Source of the DNA: an uncultured Bacteroidales bacterium
GTDB lineage: Bacteria; Bacteroidota; Bacteroidia; Bacteroidales; Paludibacteraceae
NCBI GenBank assembly: GCA_947164985.1
Contig: CAMUYI010000002.1
Coordinates: 248,001 to 312,000, forward strand
Length of the DNA: 64,000 nucleotides
Reading direction: 5' to 3'
In this document: piece by piece, positions 8,294 through 16,949 of the stretch
Layout of the letters: each line of letters starts with the position of its first letter
Numbering within the stretch: position 1 is the first letter of the stretch
Translations under genes and position numbers: made by a program
Notes under the pieces: generated by a model
Told to the model about the DNA's origin: nothing
The model's database searches: none
The model's input: the letters and a program-made list of their open reading frames with translations, nothing else

Positions 8294-9295
8294 TTATAAT
8301 TCCACGTATATTTCCAAGAGTTTGCAATGACCTTGCGGCGAAATGAGGATATCATTCAGTACCGCAGGAATGAGTACCGCTTCTCCCAAACGCAGAGAGG
8401 CGGTTTTGTTTTCCGGATCTTCGCAATCGAGGGCGGTAACAGTACATTGTCCTTCTACGCACATGTAAGCTACGAATGAATCGAGCGGAGCATAATCGCG
8501 TTGGATGGGTCTTGTGGGCGAAAGGAGGTTTGTGGTGAAGTACTGCGTCTGCTTGAGGTTCACTACGCCATCGATACGCGGCGTAGTAGGCAGGCAGGAG
8601 GCTTCGTTCTTGGGCGAGAAGTCCATGACTTTCAGGGCTTTGTCTAACTTGAGCGGACGTTTCTTACCGTCATTACCTACCCGATTATAGTCATAGAGCC
8701 GATAGGTAAGGTCGGAGTTCTCCTGAATCTCCGCGACGATGGTATCGCGCCGCATGGCGTGTACTGTGCCGGCAGGAATGAAAGCGACGTCTCCTTCATG
8801 CACTTTGTACTCGCGCAAGTAGTCCGCAAGCGTACCATCCGCGATAGCTGCATGGATGAGAGAAGCATTCATCTGCTGTTTCCAGCCGAGGTAGATAGAG
8901 GAATTACCTTTTGCGGGTAATACGTACCACATTTCCGTTTTGCCAAGTGACTCTTCATTTTCGAGTGCAAACTCATCATTCGGGTGCACTTGAATGGAGA
9001 GATCGTCTTCGGAATCGATGAATTTCATCAGGACAGGAAATTGGTTTCCGAAAGCCTCATACACTTTGCCGCCTACGAGTTCATCCATATAGACCTCGAG
9101 CAGATCCTGGAGTGTATCGCCGGCATGGGGACCGTTGGCTACTTCCGTCGGATACTTGTCGATATCGGAAATGACCCATGATTCACCTACGTTCTCATAG
9201 TCAGCCGGTACATTGTCGTACCATTTCTCGATTGTATGTCCGCCCCAGAGTTTATGGAAGAGTTGGGGCTTGAATTTAATAGGATATAAAGCCAT
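8294..9295 (-). CDS. manA: Mannose-6-phosphate isomerase, class I
   Basis: A 333-residue cupin-type enzyme. Zinc-ligand candidates are in IQVHPNDE (residues about 101-108) and in the AGTVHAMR segment. It interconverts fructose-6-phosphate and mannose-6-phosphate, supplying mannose units for surface glycans such as those made by the locus at 24.8-36 kb. The length fits the short bacterial class-I form. It follows the YitT-family gene by 20 bp with an AGTAATTAGTTATCAG-type repeat in the gap. Confidence 0.92.
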   Translation of the reverse strand: MALYPIKFKPQLFHKLWGGHTIEKWYDNVPADYENVGESWVISDIDKYPTEVANGPHAGDTLQDLLEVYMDELVGGKVYEAFGNQFPVLMKFIDSEDDLSIQVHPNDEFALENEESLGKTEMWYVLPAKGNSSIYLGWKQQMNASLIHAAIADGTLADYLREYKVHEGDVAFIPAGTVHAMRRDTIVAEIQENSDLTYRLYDYNRVGNDGKKRPLKLDKALKVMDFSPKNEASCLPTTPRIDGVVNLKQTQYFTTNLLSPTRPIQRDYAPLDSFVAYMCVEGQCTVTALDCEDPENKTASLRLGEAVLIPAVLNDILISPQGHCKLLEIYVEL

Positions 9296-9315
9296 TTAGT
9301 AATTAGTTATCAGTA

Positions 9316-10422
9316 TTATTCGTTGACGACAATGGTTTTGCCGTGTATCTTTTTATGTCTGAACCAGAGGCCGTAAACTTCGGAGCAGTTGCCTGCTGTG
9401 ATGAAGGCCTGGATATGATTATTGCGAATGAACGCCATGACAGACGAGAACTCGTCTTGAGTCAGGAGCGTTTGGATCTCAATGTGCTCTTCTCCACTGT
9501 AACCGCCTTGAATCTTATACAAAGAGCATCCGCGCACGAGCGTTTCTACAATGTACTGGCGAACACGATCGGATTCATTGGAAACGATGCAGACACGTTT
9601 GCGTTTATTGAGCGAGGCGGTGAAATAATCGATGGCAAGTCCGTTGATCCAAGTACCGATGATACCAATGACAACCATGCGGAAGTCATTGATAAAGAAC
9701 GAGGTACAGCAGATCATGATACCACCGATGGCAACAGATGTGCCGATATCGAAGTGGAGGTATTTATTGAAGATCTTACCGATGATATCGAGTCCGCCGG
9801 TAGAGGCATTGATTCGGAAGAGGAAAGCCTGACAAGCCGAGAGGAGAAGAACGAAGCAGATGAGATCGAACCAGACGTCTCCCATGCCGAGTCCACCGCT
9901 CATCACGCTATCGCGCACACGCTCCATGACTTCGCCTGTTCGGCTAAGAAGATAGGGGTTGCCGTTGGGATCAAGAACCGTTTGTCCCGCTTGCAGTTGA
10001 GCAAGGATGTCGGGTGCATTGATGGCTTGGTGGGTAAAGAGATAGTTCGGATAAATACGATCCAACATTTTGGTGAGCGGACCTAAGATGAGGGCCGTGT
10101 AAACCGTCTTGGCGCCGAACTCATTACCGATTAGGATGAATGCCATCAACAAGAGGAAGGCGTTGATGCTTGTTACCCAATAGACGAAGGTGTCGGTCGT
10201 GCCACCAAAAAGCGTATTGAGCACGATGGAGAGACCGGAGATCGAACCGACGATCAGATGGCTTGGCATCAGGAAATAATAGACGGCAATCGCACCAAAG
10301 GTCATACCGACCGTCATCATGACCAGTTCTTTCCAAAATTTCCAGGTAAACAAGGCCTCCCAGAAGGATTTGAACAATTCACTCCAATGAGCAAGGGTAA
10401 AATATTGTTTAAGATGTTCCAT
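9316..10422 (-). CDS. YitT-family membrane protein (DUF161 and DUF2179)
   Basis: 368 residues. The N-terminal two thirds hold about five to six membrane helices, including LMPSHLIVGSISGLSIVLNTLFGG-like and FRINASTGGLDIIGKI segments typical of the YitT_membrane domain. The C-terminal ~90 residues (from about 285) form the DUF2179 domain with YSGEEHIEIQTLLTQDEF. Its transport or signalling role is not established. It lies 13 bp downstream of the aspartate kinase gene. Confidence 0.88.
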   Translation of the reverse strand: MEHLKQYFTLAHWSELFKSFWEALFTWKFWKELVMMTVGMTFGAIAVYYFLMPSHLIVGSISGLSIVLNTLFGGTTDTFVYWVTSINAFLLLMAFILIGNEFGAKTVYTALILGPLTKMLDRIYPNYLFTHQAINAPDILAQLQAGQTVLDPNGNPYLLSRTGEVMERVRDSVMSGGLGMGDVWFDLICFVLLLSACQAFLFRINASTGGLDIIGKIFNKYLHFDIGTSVAIGGIMICCTSFFINDFRMVVIGIIGTWINGLAIDYFTASLNKRKRVCIVSNESDRVRQYIVETLVRGCSLYKIQGGYSGEEHIEIQTLLTQDEFSSVMAFIRNNHIQAFITAGNCSEVYGLWFRHKKIHGKTIVVNE

Positions 10423-10435
10423 CTTTAAACGTGTG

Positions 10436-11674
10436 TTATTCAGATACTACGAGTCTCGCTGTGCGGCGGGTCGTTTGGCTCAACATAATAGTCTTGCCGG
10501 CTTTGGCACGCTCGAGGATCTCCGGTGTGGTACCACGGATCGTGAGGAGCGAGAGGTTTTCGTTATAGGTTACATTGAAATGTTGCTGCAGTTCAGCAAT
10601 CGCCTCGGGCACAAAGCGGGTATTATCCACACAGACGGAGATGGTAACCGCTGAGGACTGGATAAGCGACACTTTGAGACGATGACGATGGATGATGTCG
10701 AAGATCTCGCTCAGGCTCTCTTCGAGCACAAAAGCGAAATCTTTAGCTCGCATGGTAATGAGAATCTGGTTCTTACGCCAGATATAAACCGGAATGTCAA
10801 TCGGCCCTACTCCATCCTCCGAGATGCATGAACCTGCGGCGTTGGGTTCGCCGAAGGGTTTTACAAATAATGGAATGTGCTTATTCTCAAGCGGACGAAT
10901 CGTTTTCGGGTGAATAATCTGCGCGCCGGAATAACTGAGTTCAACTGCGTCTTTATAGCGGAGGGAGGGGATAAGAACCGTGTCAGGTTCAAGGCGAGGA
11001 TCGGCATTGAGGATACCCGGTACATCTTTCCAGATGGTGACCGATTCGGCATCGAGGTAGTTGCCTAAGAGGGCTGCGGTATAGTCTGAGCCTTCACGAC
11101 CGAGCGTCGTGCGACGGCCGTCGGCAGTACCGCCAATGAAGCCTTGAGTAACCACGACAGCAGGGCGTTGGGATCTATTCCAGCCAGAACGGATGAGTTC
11201 GGCGCTGACAGCATCGTCCACTTTGGCTTCACGCCAGGTGTCATCTGTCCGGAGCAGCTTGGGCATATTCCACCACTCTACCGAGAGGCCTTGCTTGAGC
11301 AGATATACCGCGACGATCTGCGTGGACATGATTTCGCCCAGAGAAACGATCTGGTCGTAGTTCTCATCCAGCGATTTGGCCGGGTCGTAAGGGATCTCGC
11401 CCTGAAGACGAATGTCTGAACCAGGTTGAAGGCCAAGCTCTTTCATGATCGCCACATGGAAATCGACGATATCAATCCATTGTGTGAGGGCTTGCTCTTC
11501 CTTGCCGGCATCGAGGAACTCGACGACACGCTCCAAGGCATTGGTGGTTTTGCCCATGGCCGAGATGACGACCATGAGATCTTGTGCGCCGGCAAGACGC
11601 ACGATCTTCTCTACGTTTCGAACGCCTTCAGCGTTCTTGACAGAGGCTCCACCGAACTTATATACCCTGGTCAA
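10436..11674 (-). CDS. lysC: Aspartate kinase
   Basis: 412 residues: KFGGASVK at 6-13, the ATP/aspartate-binding segment LGREGSDYTAALLG, then WKDVPGILNADPR, and tandem ACT-type regulatory repeats in the last ~120 residues. It phosphorylates L-aspartate, the first step toward lysine, threonine and methionine. It is monofunctional, since no homoserine dehydrogenase domain is fused. It lies between ribH and the YitT-family gene without obvious own promoter, so it probably belongs to the long minus-strand unit from 12849. Confidence 0.92.
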   Translation of the reverse strand: MTRVYKFGGASVKNAEGVRNVEKIVRLAGAQDLMVVISAMGKTTNALERVVEFLDAGKEEQALTQWIDIVDFHVAIMKELGLQPGSDIRLQGEIPYDPAKSLDENYDQIVSLGEIMSTQIVAVYLLKQGLSVEWWNMPKLLRTDDTWREAKVDDAVSAELIRSGWNRSQRPAVVVTQGFIGGTADGRRTTLGREGSDYTAALLGNYLDAESVTIWKDVPGILNADPRLEPDTVLIPSLRYKDAVELSYSGAQIIHPKTIRPLENKHIPLFVKPFGEPNAAGSCISEDGVGPIDIPVYIWRKNQILITMRAKDFAFVLEESLSEIFDIIHRHRLKVSLIQSSAVTISVCVDNTRFVPEAIAELQQHFNVTYNENLSLLTIRGTTPEILERAKAGKTIMLSQTTRRTARLVVSE

Positions 11675-11689
11675 ATTAAAAATTAAGAA

Positions 11690-12166
11690 TTACAAATTGG
11701 CCATGCGGATGGCGGTGTAGGCACCTTCGATACCCTTGTTACCGAGTTTGCCGCCACAACGATCAAGGGCTTGCTGTTTGTTAAGGACCGTGAGGACCGA
11801 GAAAATAACGGGCACTTTGCCTTGGGTATTTAGGGTCGCGACACCTTGGGTGACAGACTGACAGACATAATCGAAATGCGGCGTATCACCTTGAATGACA
11901 CAGCCGATGACGATGATTGCGTCCACGCGCTCCTCTTTCATGATCCGCGCGGCGCCATAAGTCAGTTCAACGGCTCCGGGGACATGGACGATGGCGATGT
12001 TATCTTCTGCTACCCCATGCTTGGTGAAGGTCTCGAGCGCGCCTTGCGCCATGGCATAGGTAATCTCACTATTCCAGTCTGCAACCACAATTGCATAGCG
12101 CTGACGTCCGAGAACATCAGCGCTAGGCAGTTGATTTACATCATATTTCGACAAATCCGTTGTCAT
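11690..12166 (-). CDS. ribH: 6,7-dimethyl-8-ribityllumazine synthase
   Basis: 158 residues with ADWNSEITYAMAQGALETF, HVPGAVELTYGAARI, VIGCVIQGDTPHFDYVC and the closing VLTVLNKQQALDRCGGK. It condenses the ribityl-aminouracil with dihydroxybutanone phosphate in riboflavin synthesis. The start codon overlaps the stop of the TPR gene by one base (TAATG), so the two are translationally linked. Confidence 0.97.
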   Translation of the reverse strand: MTTDLSKYDVNQLPSADVLGRQRYAIVVADWNSEITYAMAQGALETFTKHGVAEDNIAIVHVPGAVELTYGAARIMKEERVDAIIVIGCVIQGDTPHFDYVCQSVTQGVATLNTQGKVPVIFSVLTVLNKQQALDRCGGKLGNKGIEGAYTAIRMANL

Positions 12167-12849
12167 TACTCAGCAATTGCAATGTATTTGTCAATGTCCT
12201 GAGCTTCAGCAGAAGAAGGATAGTTCTCCTTGATGGCTTTGAAAGCCTTGAGGGCTTTGGACTTCTGATCCTCGTGGAGGTAAACGATACCTGCTTTCTT
12301 GAGGCTCATCGGCGCGATCATGTCGTTGCCCGATTTAGCAGCAGCCTCGAAAGCCTTGGCAGCCTTGCCGTACTCGCCGAGCTCTACATAAGCGTCGCCA
12401 AGGAGTTGGTGAGCGGCCGGATCGATGTTCACGTCATCCGCATCAAATTTCTTGAGGTACTTAGCAGCCTCTTCGTACTCGCCCTTCTCGAAATAGCAGA
12501 TACCTGCATAGAGGGCAGCGAGTTTGCCTTGCTGATAGAAACCGTACTCGTCAGCGATCGCCTCGAAGCCGATACACTCAGCGTCGTCACCGTTGAGGGC
12601 CTTGTCGAAGTCACCTGCCATGAAATAAACGACAGCTTTTGCATTCTCGTTGCTTGCCTCCAGAGCGTGTGGCTTGATGACGTAGTTGTTGATGGCGATG
12701 ATTGCGCATACAACGACAGCGATACCGCAAACGATCCAGCTGATGAGGTTCGCGTTGTCCTCAATCCATTTACCGGCGCCGGTCAGCGCCTCATTTACTT
12801 CTTGCAATTGTTCGTCTTCTTTAACGAACTCTTCTTTCTTTTTTGCCAT
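12166..12849 (-). CDS. Inner-membrane tetratricopeptide repeat protein
   Basis: 227 residues: a charged N-terminus (MAKKKEEF), one membrane helix at about 37-57, then TPR units (LAALYAGICYFEKGEYEEAAKYL, HQLLGDAYVELGEYGKAAKAF and one more), with the final repeat ending in YIAIAE. The topology resembles YfgM-like periplasmic TPR proteins. Partner unknown. It is first in the unit with ribH, lysC, the YitT gene and manA and has its own promoter. Confidence 0.85.
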   Translation of the reverse strand: MAKKKEEFVKEDEQLQEVNEALTGAGKWIEDNANLISWIVCGIAVVVCAIIAINNYVIKPHALEASNENAKAVVYFMAGDFDKALNGDDAECIGFEAIADEYGFYQQGKLAALYAGICYFEKGEYEEAAKYLKKFDADDVNIDPAAHQLLGDAYVELGEYGKAAKAFEAAAKSGNDMIAPMSLKKAGIVYLHEDQKSKALKAFKAIKENYPSSAEAQDIDKYIAIAE

Positions 12850-12914
12850 ATTCTTTTGTTAGTTTTTATTGTTTACAATAAGGGTGCTTTTAGGATTATT
12901 AACGAAAAAGCGTG

Positions 12915-12945
12915 CAAAGGTACGAAAAAAATTGCATATATGCAA
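12915..12945 (-). promoter_or_regulatory. Promoter of the TPR-ribH-lysC-yitT-manA unit
   Basis: Minus strand: TTG at 12945-12943, 20-nt spacer containing the palindrome TTGCATATATGCAA, TACCTTTG at 12922-12915 followed by C. The start codon is about 66 nt downstream. Confidence 0.72.
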
Positions 12946-13050
12946 ATTTTTATGGATTTTTTTTGCTTTTATGCGATAAGGGAAAGGGAAAACGGGACTT
13001 TGATCTTGTAAGGACGTTGTAAGATGGTTCGTGGATGCTACCGGTTATAA

Positions 13051-13105
13051 CCTACTAATCACCTACTAATCACCTACTAATTACCTACTAATTACATACT
13101 AATCT
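13051..13105. repeat. Five tandem 11-bp units
   Basis: CCTACTAATCA occurs about five times in a row (13051, 13062, 13073, 13084, 13095), decaying at the right end. The stretch 12950-13250 holds no gene; besides this array it has the 24-bp duplication and a terminator. Confidence 0.9.
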
Positions 13106-13126
13106 CATACTATATTAAAACAATTA

Positions 13127-13174
13127 TAAGTAAAGATGACGCAGACAAAATAAGTAAAGATGACGCAGACAAAA
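13127..13174. repeat. Two tandem 24-bp units
   Basis: A 24-bp unit beginning TAAGTAAAGATGACG is present twice, perfectly, at 13127-13150 and 13151-13174. A partial third copy, GCAGACAAAA, follows. Confidence 0.9.
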
Positions 13175-13180
13175 GCAGAC

Positions 13181-13210
13181 AAAAAAAGAACGCAGGCCTG
13201 ACGACCTGCG
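13181..13210 (-). terminator. Terminator after the 13253 lipoprotein gene
   Basis: Stem CGCAGG (13191-13196) with CCTGCG (13205-13210), loop of 8, followed on the minus strand by a T-rich run over 13181-13190. Confidence 0.7.
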
Positions 13211-13252
13211 CACTTAACAAAGAATGATACGTATAAAAAATACGTATAGATA

Positions 13253-13864
13253 CTATTTCTTATCGCAAACGGGACGGATGTAGCCGCCACGCCATCCAAA
13301 GTCCGGTCCTGCAGAACCGGATTGTGGGGTGATATCGGATAATATGGTCAAATTAAGCGGAGCCATCCACTCGCCTTGATCTGCGCTAGCTGTCCAATAG
13401 GTAGTACCCTCTCGATGGTAGATTATGTCGTCTGATGAAGGTAAGGAGATTTTTTTACCACTAGGGCCTGTTACCTCATACTCCCTACCCGTCCACTTAA
13501 ATGAACATTTCTTGACAAATTCCATGTATTCCTTATAAGTCGGCATGCGCCATTTGCCACCCCAGTTCATACGAGCCGCATCATATTTGGAACCAGAGAT
13601 ATTGTTAAAACTAGAGGCTGTGATTTCAAAAGGAGCCTCGTAATTGTCCTCAGAAAAACGAATTTTCGACTCGATTTCACCCCAAGCATAATAGCCGTCC
13701 AGATTACGATCCGCCCACATTACACTTAATCCCAAATCAACAGATTCTCCTGCGTCGGGTGATAATTCTACCGTCTCCTGGGGCAATCGTTTGCCGATAT
13801 CGGCTGATTCACAGGCATAAAACGTAAGCAATAATGCTGCATAAAGGAAGATTTGTTTTTTCAT
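13253..13864 (-). CDS. Lipoprotein with FISUMP-like domain, unknown function
   Basis: 203 residues with a signal peptide and lipobox (LTFYAC, Cys at 18). The rest carries ESVDLGLSVMWADRNLDGYYAWGE, GGKWRMPTYKEYMEF, TTYWTAS and a closing GGYIRPVCDKK. This layout of VDLGLSV-x-WA, WRMPT and YWT motifs is common in Bacteroidales cell-surface proteins related to the Fibrobacter major paralogous domain. No catalytic role is known. It is a single gene with its own promoter and terminator. Confidence 0.78.
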   Translation of the reverse strand: MKKQIFLYAALLLTFYACESADIGKRLPQETVELSPDAGESVDLGLSVMWADRNLDGYYAWGEIESKIRFSEDNYEAPFEITASSFNNISGSKYDAARMNWGGKWRMPTYKEYMEFVKKCSFKWTGREYEVTGPSGKKISLPSSDDIIYHREGTTYWTASADQGEWMAPLNLTILSDITPQSGSAGPDFGWRGGYIRPVCDKK

Positions 13865-13916
13865 AATGGGTGTTGGCGGTTATTTTCCATCGCCTCGTCG
13901 GGTTAAAATTCGGGTG

Positions 13917-13947
13917 CAAAGATACAACATTTTTTTGGAACATGCAA
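13917..13947 (-). promoter_or_regulatory. Promoter of the 13253 lipoprotein
   Basis: Minus strand: TTG at 13947-13945, 20-nt spacer, TATCTTTG at 13924-13917 followed by C. Confidence 0.7.
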
Positions 13948-14037
13948 ATAAATGAGAGATTTTTTTGAAAAATCGTTATGACGATATGACGTAATGAGGA
14001 CATGACGAAGGGTAATTCGCCGGGGTAGCGGCGAAGA
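13941..14037 (-). repeat. Upstream repeat, copy 1 (lipoprotein pair)
   Basis: About 75 bp just upstream of the promoter are nearly identical to 14901-14983, running from the ATTTGCAT-like promoter spacer through a GTCAT-rich segment (GTCAT occurs about four times in each copy) to a CGCCG/CGGCG hairpin. Each copy lies upstream of a lipoprotein gene. Confidence 0.85.
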
Positions 14038-14077
14038 GTGAACAGGAGGATGAAAGCGGGCAATTATATTGCCCTGA

Positions 14078-14117
14078 AAAAGAAGAAAAAGAAACGCCCG
14101 AGTGGTTGGCTCGGGCG
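14078..14117 (-). terminator. Terminator after the 14139 lipoprotein gene
   Basis: Strong 8-bp stem CGCCCGAG (14095-14102) with CTCGGGCG (14110-14117), followed on the minus strand by a T-rich run to about 14078. Confidence 0.88.
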
Positions 14118-14138
14118 TGGATGATTTTGGAAGAGGCC

Positions 14139-14663
14139 TTAATTGTTAGGATCCCACTCGCAATATTTTACTTCGGCTCCAATAATTCCGCCAGAAGTAC
14201 CTGTTATAAAGTCCTTAACATAGATCTTAACATAGTTATAAGGCGTAAATTCCCAACCTGTGCCATAGTAATAATGTCCTGTTCTTGCTCGAAATATATA
14301 ACCATGGCCTACTAATACTGCTGTTTCCTGTGTCCATCCGGATGTTGGTAGCGATGTTATCTGAGACAATCTCTTTTTCCCCATATCTATAATATCCCCT
14401 GCGCCAGAGATTTCATATCCATCAGTCCACATTACTTTAAAATTATTTGCGTTATTTATGCCAATATATGCACACTCTGCTCCTTCGATAGTTGTGGCAC
14501 CTCCAAAATCTAATCTATTTCCCTCATTATTACCACTTCTCATTTTTAATGTAGTAACGCCGACTAAATCATCGTCTGGATCATTGCCGTCGCATGCAGG
14601 AAACAGAAAAGCTACAGTTGCCAAAAGCATGAGGGGCAACCACCTCATTTTAAGAGTTTTCAT
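14139..14663 (-). CDS. Lipoprotein, unknown function
   Basis: I chose the ATG at 14663 because the 174-residue product then starts MKTLKMRWLPLMLLATVAFLF with lipobox FPAC (Cys about residue 24). The longer frame to 14792 only adds non-signal sequence. The mature part is a beta-rich domain (GNRLDFGGATTIEGAECAYI, GTGWEFTPYNYVKIYVKDF, ending GAEVKYCEWDPNN) that I do not recognise. The DGNDPDDD linker after the Cys is typical of surface-exported Bacteroidales lipoproteins. The leader from the promoter at 14880 is about 210 nt. Confidence 0.72.
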   Translation of the reverse strand: MKTLKMRWLPLMLLATVAFLFPACDGNDPDDDLVGVTTLKMRSGNNEGNRLDFGGATTIEGAECAYIGINNANNFKVMWTDGYEISGAGDIIDMGKKRLSQITSLPTSGWTQETAVLVGHGYIFRARTGHYYYGTGWEFTPYNYVKIYVKDFITGTSGGIIGAEVKYCEWDPNN

Positions 14664-14879
14664 TGCTGTAATGTGTTTTTGTCCGGCGAACCTCTGCGGA
14701 TGGTACGTAAATAAAACAAAGCGTGAGGCTGCTATGCCACACATCTGAAATGAAGGTCTTAGAAACCACGCAAAAAAGATATGGATTTGCATTAAAAGTT
14801 TCTATGTTTTCATTTCAAGAGTAAAGCATAACGCTTTGATATTTCAATATTTCATGTCAGTCCTTTCGGAAAGACGGCG

Positions 14880-14910
14880 CAAAATTACACAAAAAATTTG
14901 ACATATGCAA
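14880..14910 (-). promoter_or_regulatory. Promoter of the 14139 lipoprotein
   Basis: Minus strand: TTG at 14910-14908, 20-nt spacer, TAATTTTG at 14887-14880 followed by C. Confidence 0.68.
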
Positions 14911-15000
14911 ATAAATGAGAGATTTTTTTGTAAAAACGTCATGACGATATGACGTAATGAGGACATGACGAAGGGAAAAGCGCCGGAATACCGGCGAAAA
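14901..15000 (-). repeat. Upstream repeat, copy 2 (lipoprotein pair)
   Basis: Second copy of the 13941-14037 element: the same GTCAT-rich stretch and then a CGCCGG/CCGGCG hairpin at about 14980-14995. Further out, 15034-15050 holds another hairpin (GCGGGA/TCCCGC). Confidence 0.85.
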
Positions 15001-15426
15001 AAGAACACCTAATAAACAAAAGAAGGATCTACATGCGGGATAATATCCCGCGTAAACAACAAACGTTACAAGCCGATGGCACAACCAGCGCGGGGCAAAT
15101 CTGCCTATGCCCGAGCCACCTCTAGCAGCGGGCACAAAAATGTGACCGAAATGCACGATGACCGTGTCCTAGACGGGATAATAGACGAAAGATACAAACG
15201 AGCACAAAAAAAGCGTCCGCATAACTTTTTTACTCGAGAAAACTTCTTAAGAATAGGATTTGAGGCCTGCTTTTCCCTCTGTAATCCGACCACCTCAATC
15301 CGCTCGCCTCTTTCGAGGGTCATGGCTGGCGAGTATCGGCACGCCATTAGTGAAGCATTTGCACTCGGTTCGTTGTTTAATTGTTGAGTTTTCCGGTTCC
15401 TATTACGTTATGCGGAACGCCATATG
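15001..15426. other. Gene-free region with part of a dispersed repeat
   Basis: No convincing gene: the open frames here (for example 15105-15347, minus) are low-complexity and lack a family look. 15073-15118 repeats two blocks also found at 53638-53648 and 53847-53879 (CCGATGGCACA and AATCTGCCTATGCCCGAGCC), here with only 2-3 bp between them. I see nothing I can name in 15120-15426. Confidence 0.6.
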
Positions 15427-16764
15427 TTAGTATCTATGCCAGCCGATTGTAAAGACAATGCGGTGGGTGTCGGCGCAGAGATTGTAGGGTGCGGCGAACT
15501 CGTGGGCATAGAGGTTGAGTTGTTGTCTACGATATTGGTAAGCCACTTGGGCCATCATATATTTGCCTCGATAGCCAAGTGCCAACGAGCCATAATGGGC
15601 TATTTGCGGCATTTGGAAATAAGTGTCTTGGCGGTTGAATGTCGGATCGATGGCTACTACCCGATCTTGTTTGAAGGTACTCTCGCAAGCATAGCCGGCA
15701 TTGATATAAAAGCCTAACACAGGGATGACTTCAATACCTGCGCGGAGCGAGTGTCGGTCGGTTTCCTTGGGTTGATGGTAGTAGTCGTGTTGCAAAGCAA
15801 CCATGCCATATGCGCCTATCTGGAAAGCCACCGACGAGGAGAGATGAAGCGGTTGCGTGATCACACTACGCTCTGTGTATGTTTGGTCCGGCGCATAAGA
15901 GAAGCGCAGGGAGTCCGTCATGGAAGCGAGTTCACCTGTGGAGGAGATACTCATTGCTCCGAGGCTTGGTGTCTGGAGTCCGACGCCCAAACGAAGCCAT
16001 TCGAAGGGACGATAGATAAGTCCCGCCGAGAGCGAGGTGCTGACGCCGGAATAGAACAAAGTGGTCTTGTTGCTATTATACATGCCACCGGCAAAATCTT
16101 CCTGATAGATGGCATCTGCAGAGAGGTTGTAGGACTGTACCTGAAGTCCTGCGCCGACGTACCAAGAATCGGAGATATTGATTGCCCAGTTGAAGGCGTA
16201 TTCGTGAACCATACCGGCCTCGGCGAGCTTCAAGTCATGTGCTCTGTTGGGGGTGCCGGTACAGAATGAGATATCCCAATTGACATCCAGTGTATTGAGG
16301 ATTGCACCTAGCGAATAATCGCTCTTACCCACTCCATACATCGTTCGCCTATATGATTGCAGACGACGATAGGAGAATTGGAACTTATTGTTCTGCGGGA
16401 GACTGAATACGATCGAGGCTTGCGGAACAGAGAAAATATTGGCGTTATAGCGATCTTTATAGGCGTCTGGTTGCCACGTATAATCGAGCGCTTGATCGAA
16501 GGAAAGGGTCACTTCCGAACGACGATAGAGTCCAAGTCCGGCGGGGTTGTCGTGCGCAGAAGAGGGGTCACCTCCAATCGCCGACATGGCACCCGACATA
16601 CCTACATAACGCGCCGTACCGTTGATGGTTCGTTCACCGAGGCGGAAGTAGTCCTGCGCTTGCAAAGCAAGCGAGACCGCCATTAAAATGGCTGTAAGAC
16701 CGGCTGTTAGCAGCCTGTAAGACCGCTTCGCTGTAAGACCACTATCGTTGTAAGACTTTCTCAT
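15427..16764 (-). CDS. Outer-membrane beta-barrel protein, FadL/OMPP1-like
   Basis: 445 residues. A signal peptide ends at about LALQAQ, followed by DYFRLGERTINGTARYVGMSGAMSAIGGDPSSAHDNPAGLGLY, which matches the N-terminal hatch of FadL/TodX-type channels and the related PorV-like Bacteroidetes proteins. The rest is alternating beta strands ending VFTIGWHRY, with a terminal aromatic segment suited to barrel insertion. It may take up hydrophobic compounds; the substrate is unknown. Residues 1-20 are encoded by a CTGTAAGACC-type repeat (about 16690-16760), so the N-terminus looks extended. It overlaps the small lipoprotein gene by 4 bp. Confidence 0.8.
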   Translation of the reverse strand: MRKSYNDSGLTAKRSYRLLTAGLTAILMAVSLALQAQDYFRLGERTINGTARYVGMSGAMSAIGGDPSSAHDNPAGLGLYRRSEVTLSFDQALDYTWQPDAYKDRYNANIFSVPQASIVFSLPQNNKFQFSYRRLQSYRRTMYGVGKSDYSLGAILNTLDVNWDISFCTGTPNRAHDLKLAEAGMVHEYAFNWAINISDSWYVGAGLQVQSYNLSADAIYQEDFAGGMYNSNKTTLFYSGVSTSLSAGLIYRPFEWLRLGVGLQTPSLGAMSISSTGELASMTDSLRFSYAPDQTYTERSVITQPLHLSSSVAFQIGAYGMVALQHDYYHQPKETDRHSLRAGIEVIPVLGFYINAGYACESTFKQDRVVAIDPTFNRQDTYFQMPQIAHYGSLALGYRGKYMMAQVAYQYRRQQLNLYAHEFAAPYNLCADTHRIVFTIGWHRY

Positions 16765-16949
16765 CGATTGATACGGATTGTTACGGTGGTGTCTTGGATA
16801 TTGAGATACTCGATAGGATCTTGCTCTTGGGCCTTTTGCTCTTGCTTTTGTCGCTTTTCAGGCCAGTAGTAAGTATCATCAAGGGGCGCTTGTGAGGCAC
16901 AAGAGCCGCACAAGACCGCCAAAATTCCTATGTAAATGAGCTTTTTCAA
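16761..16949 (-). CDS. Small lipoprotein, unknown function
   Basis: 62 residues with a lipoprotein signal (MKKLIYIGILAVLCGSC, Cys17) and a short Glu/Lys/Gln-rich mature part ending TTVTIRINR. It overlaps trpS by 4 bp upstream and the FadL-like gene by 4 bp downstream, so it is probably translated with both and may act with the outer-membrane protein. No family recognised. Confidence 0.72.
   Translation of the reverse strand: MKKLIYIGILAVLCGSCASQAPLDDTYYWPEKRQKQEQKAQEQDPIEYLNIQDTTVTIRINR

Noticed and set aside
13051..13174. CRISPR array
   Set aside because: Units of 11 and 24 bp abut directly without unique spacers, and no cas genes are present.
14857..15156. 99-codon minus frame over the upstream repeat
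   Set aside because: It spans the promoter at 14880-14910 and two hairpins, so it is non-coding.
15105..15347. 80-codon minus frame
   Set aside because: No family look; it ends in the dispersed repeat also found at the 3' end of the HAD gene, which explains its last residues.
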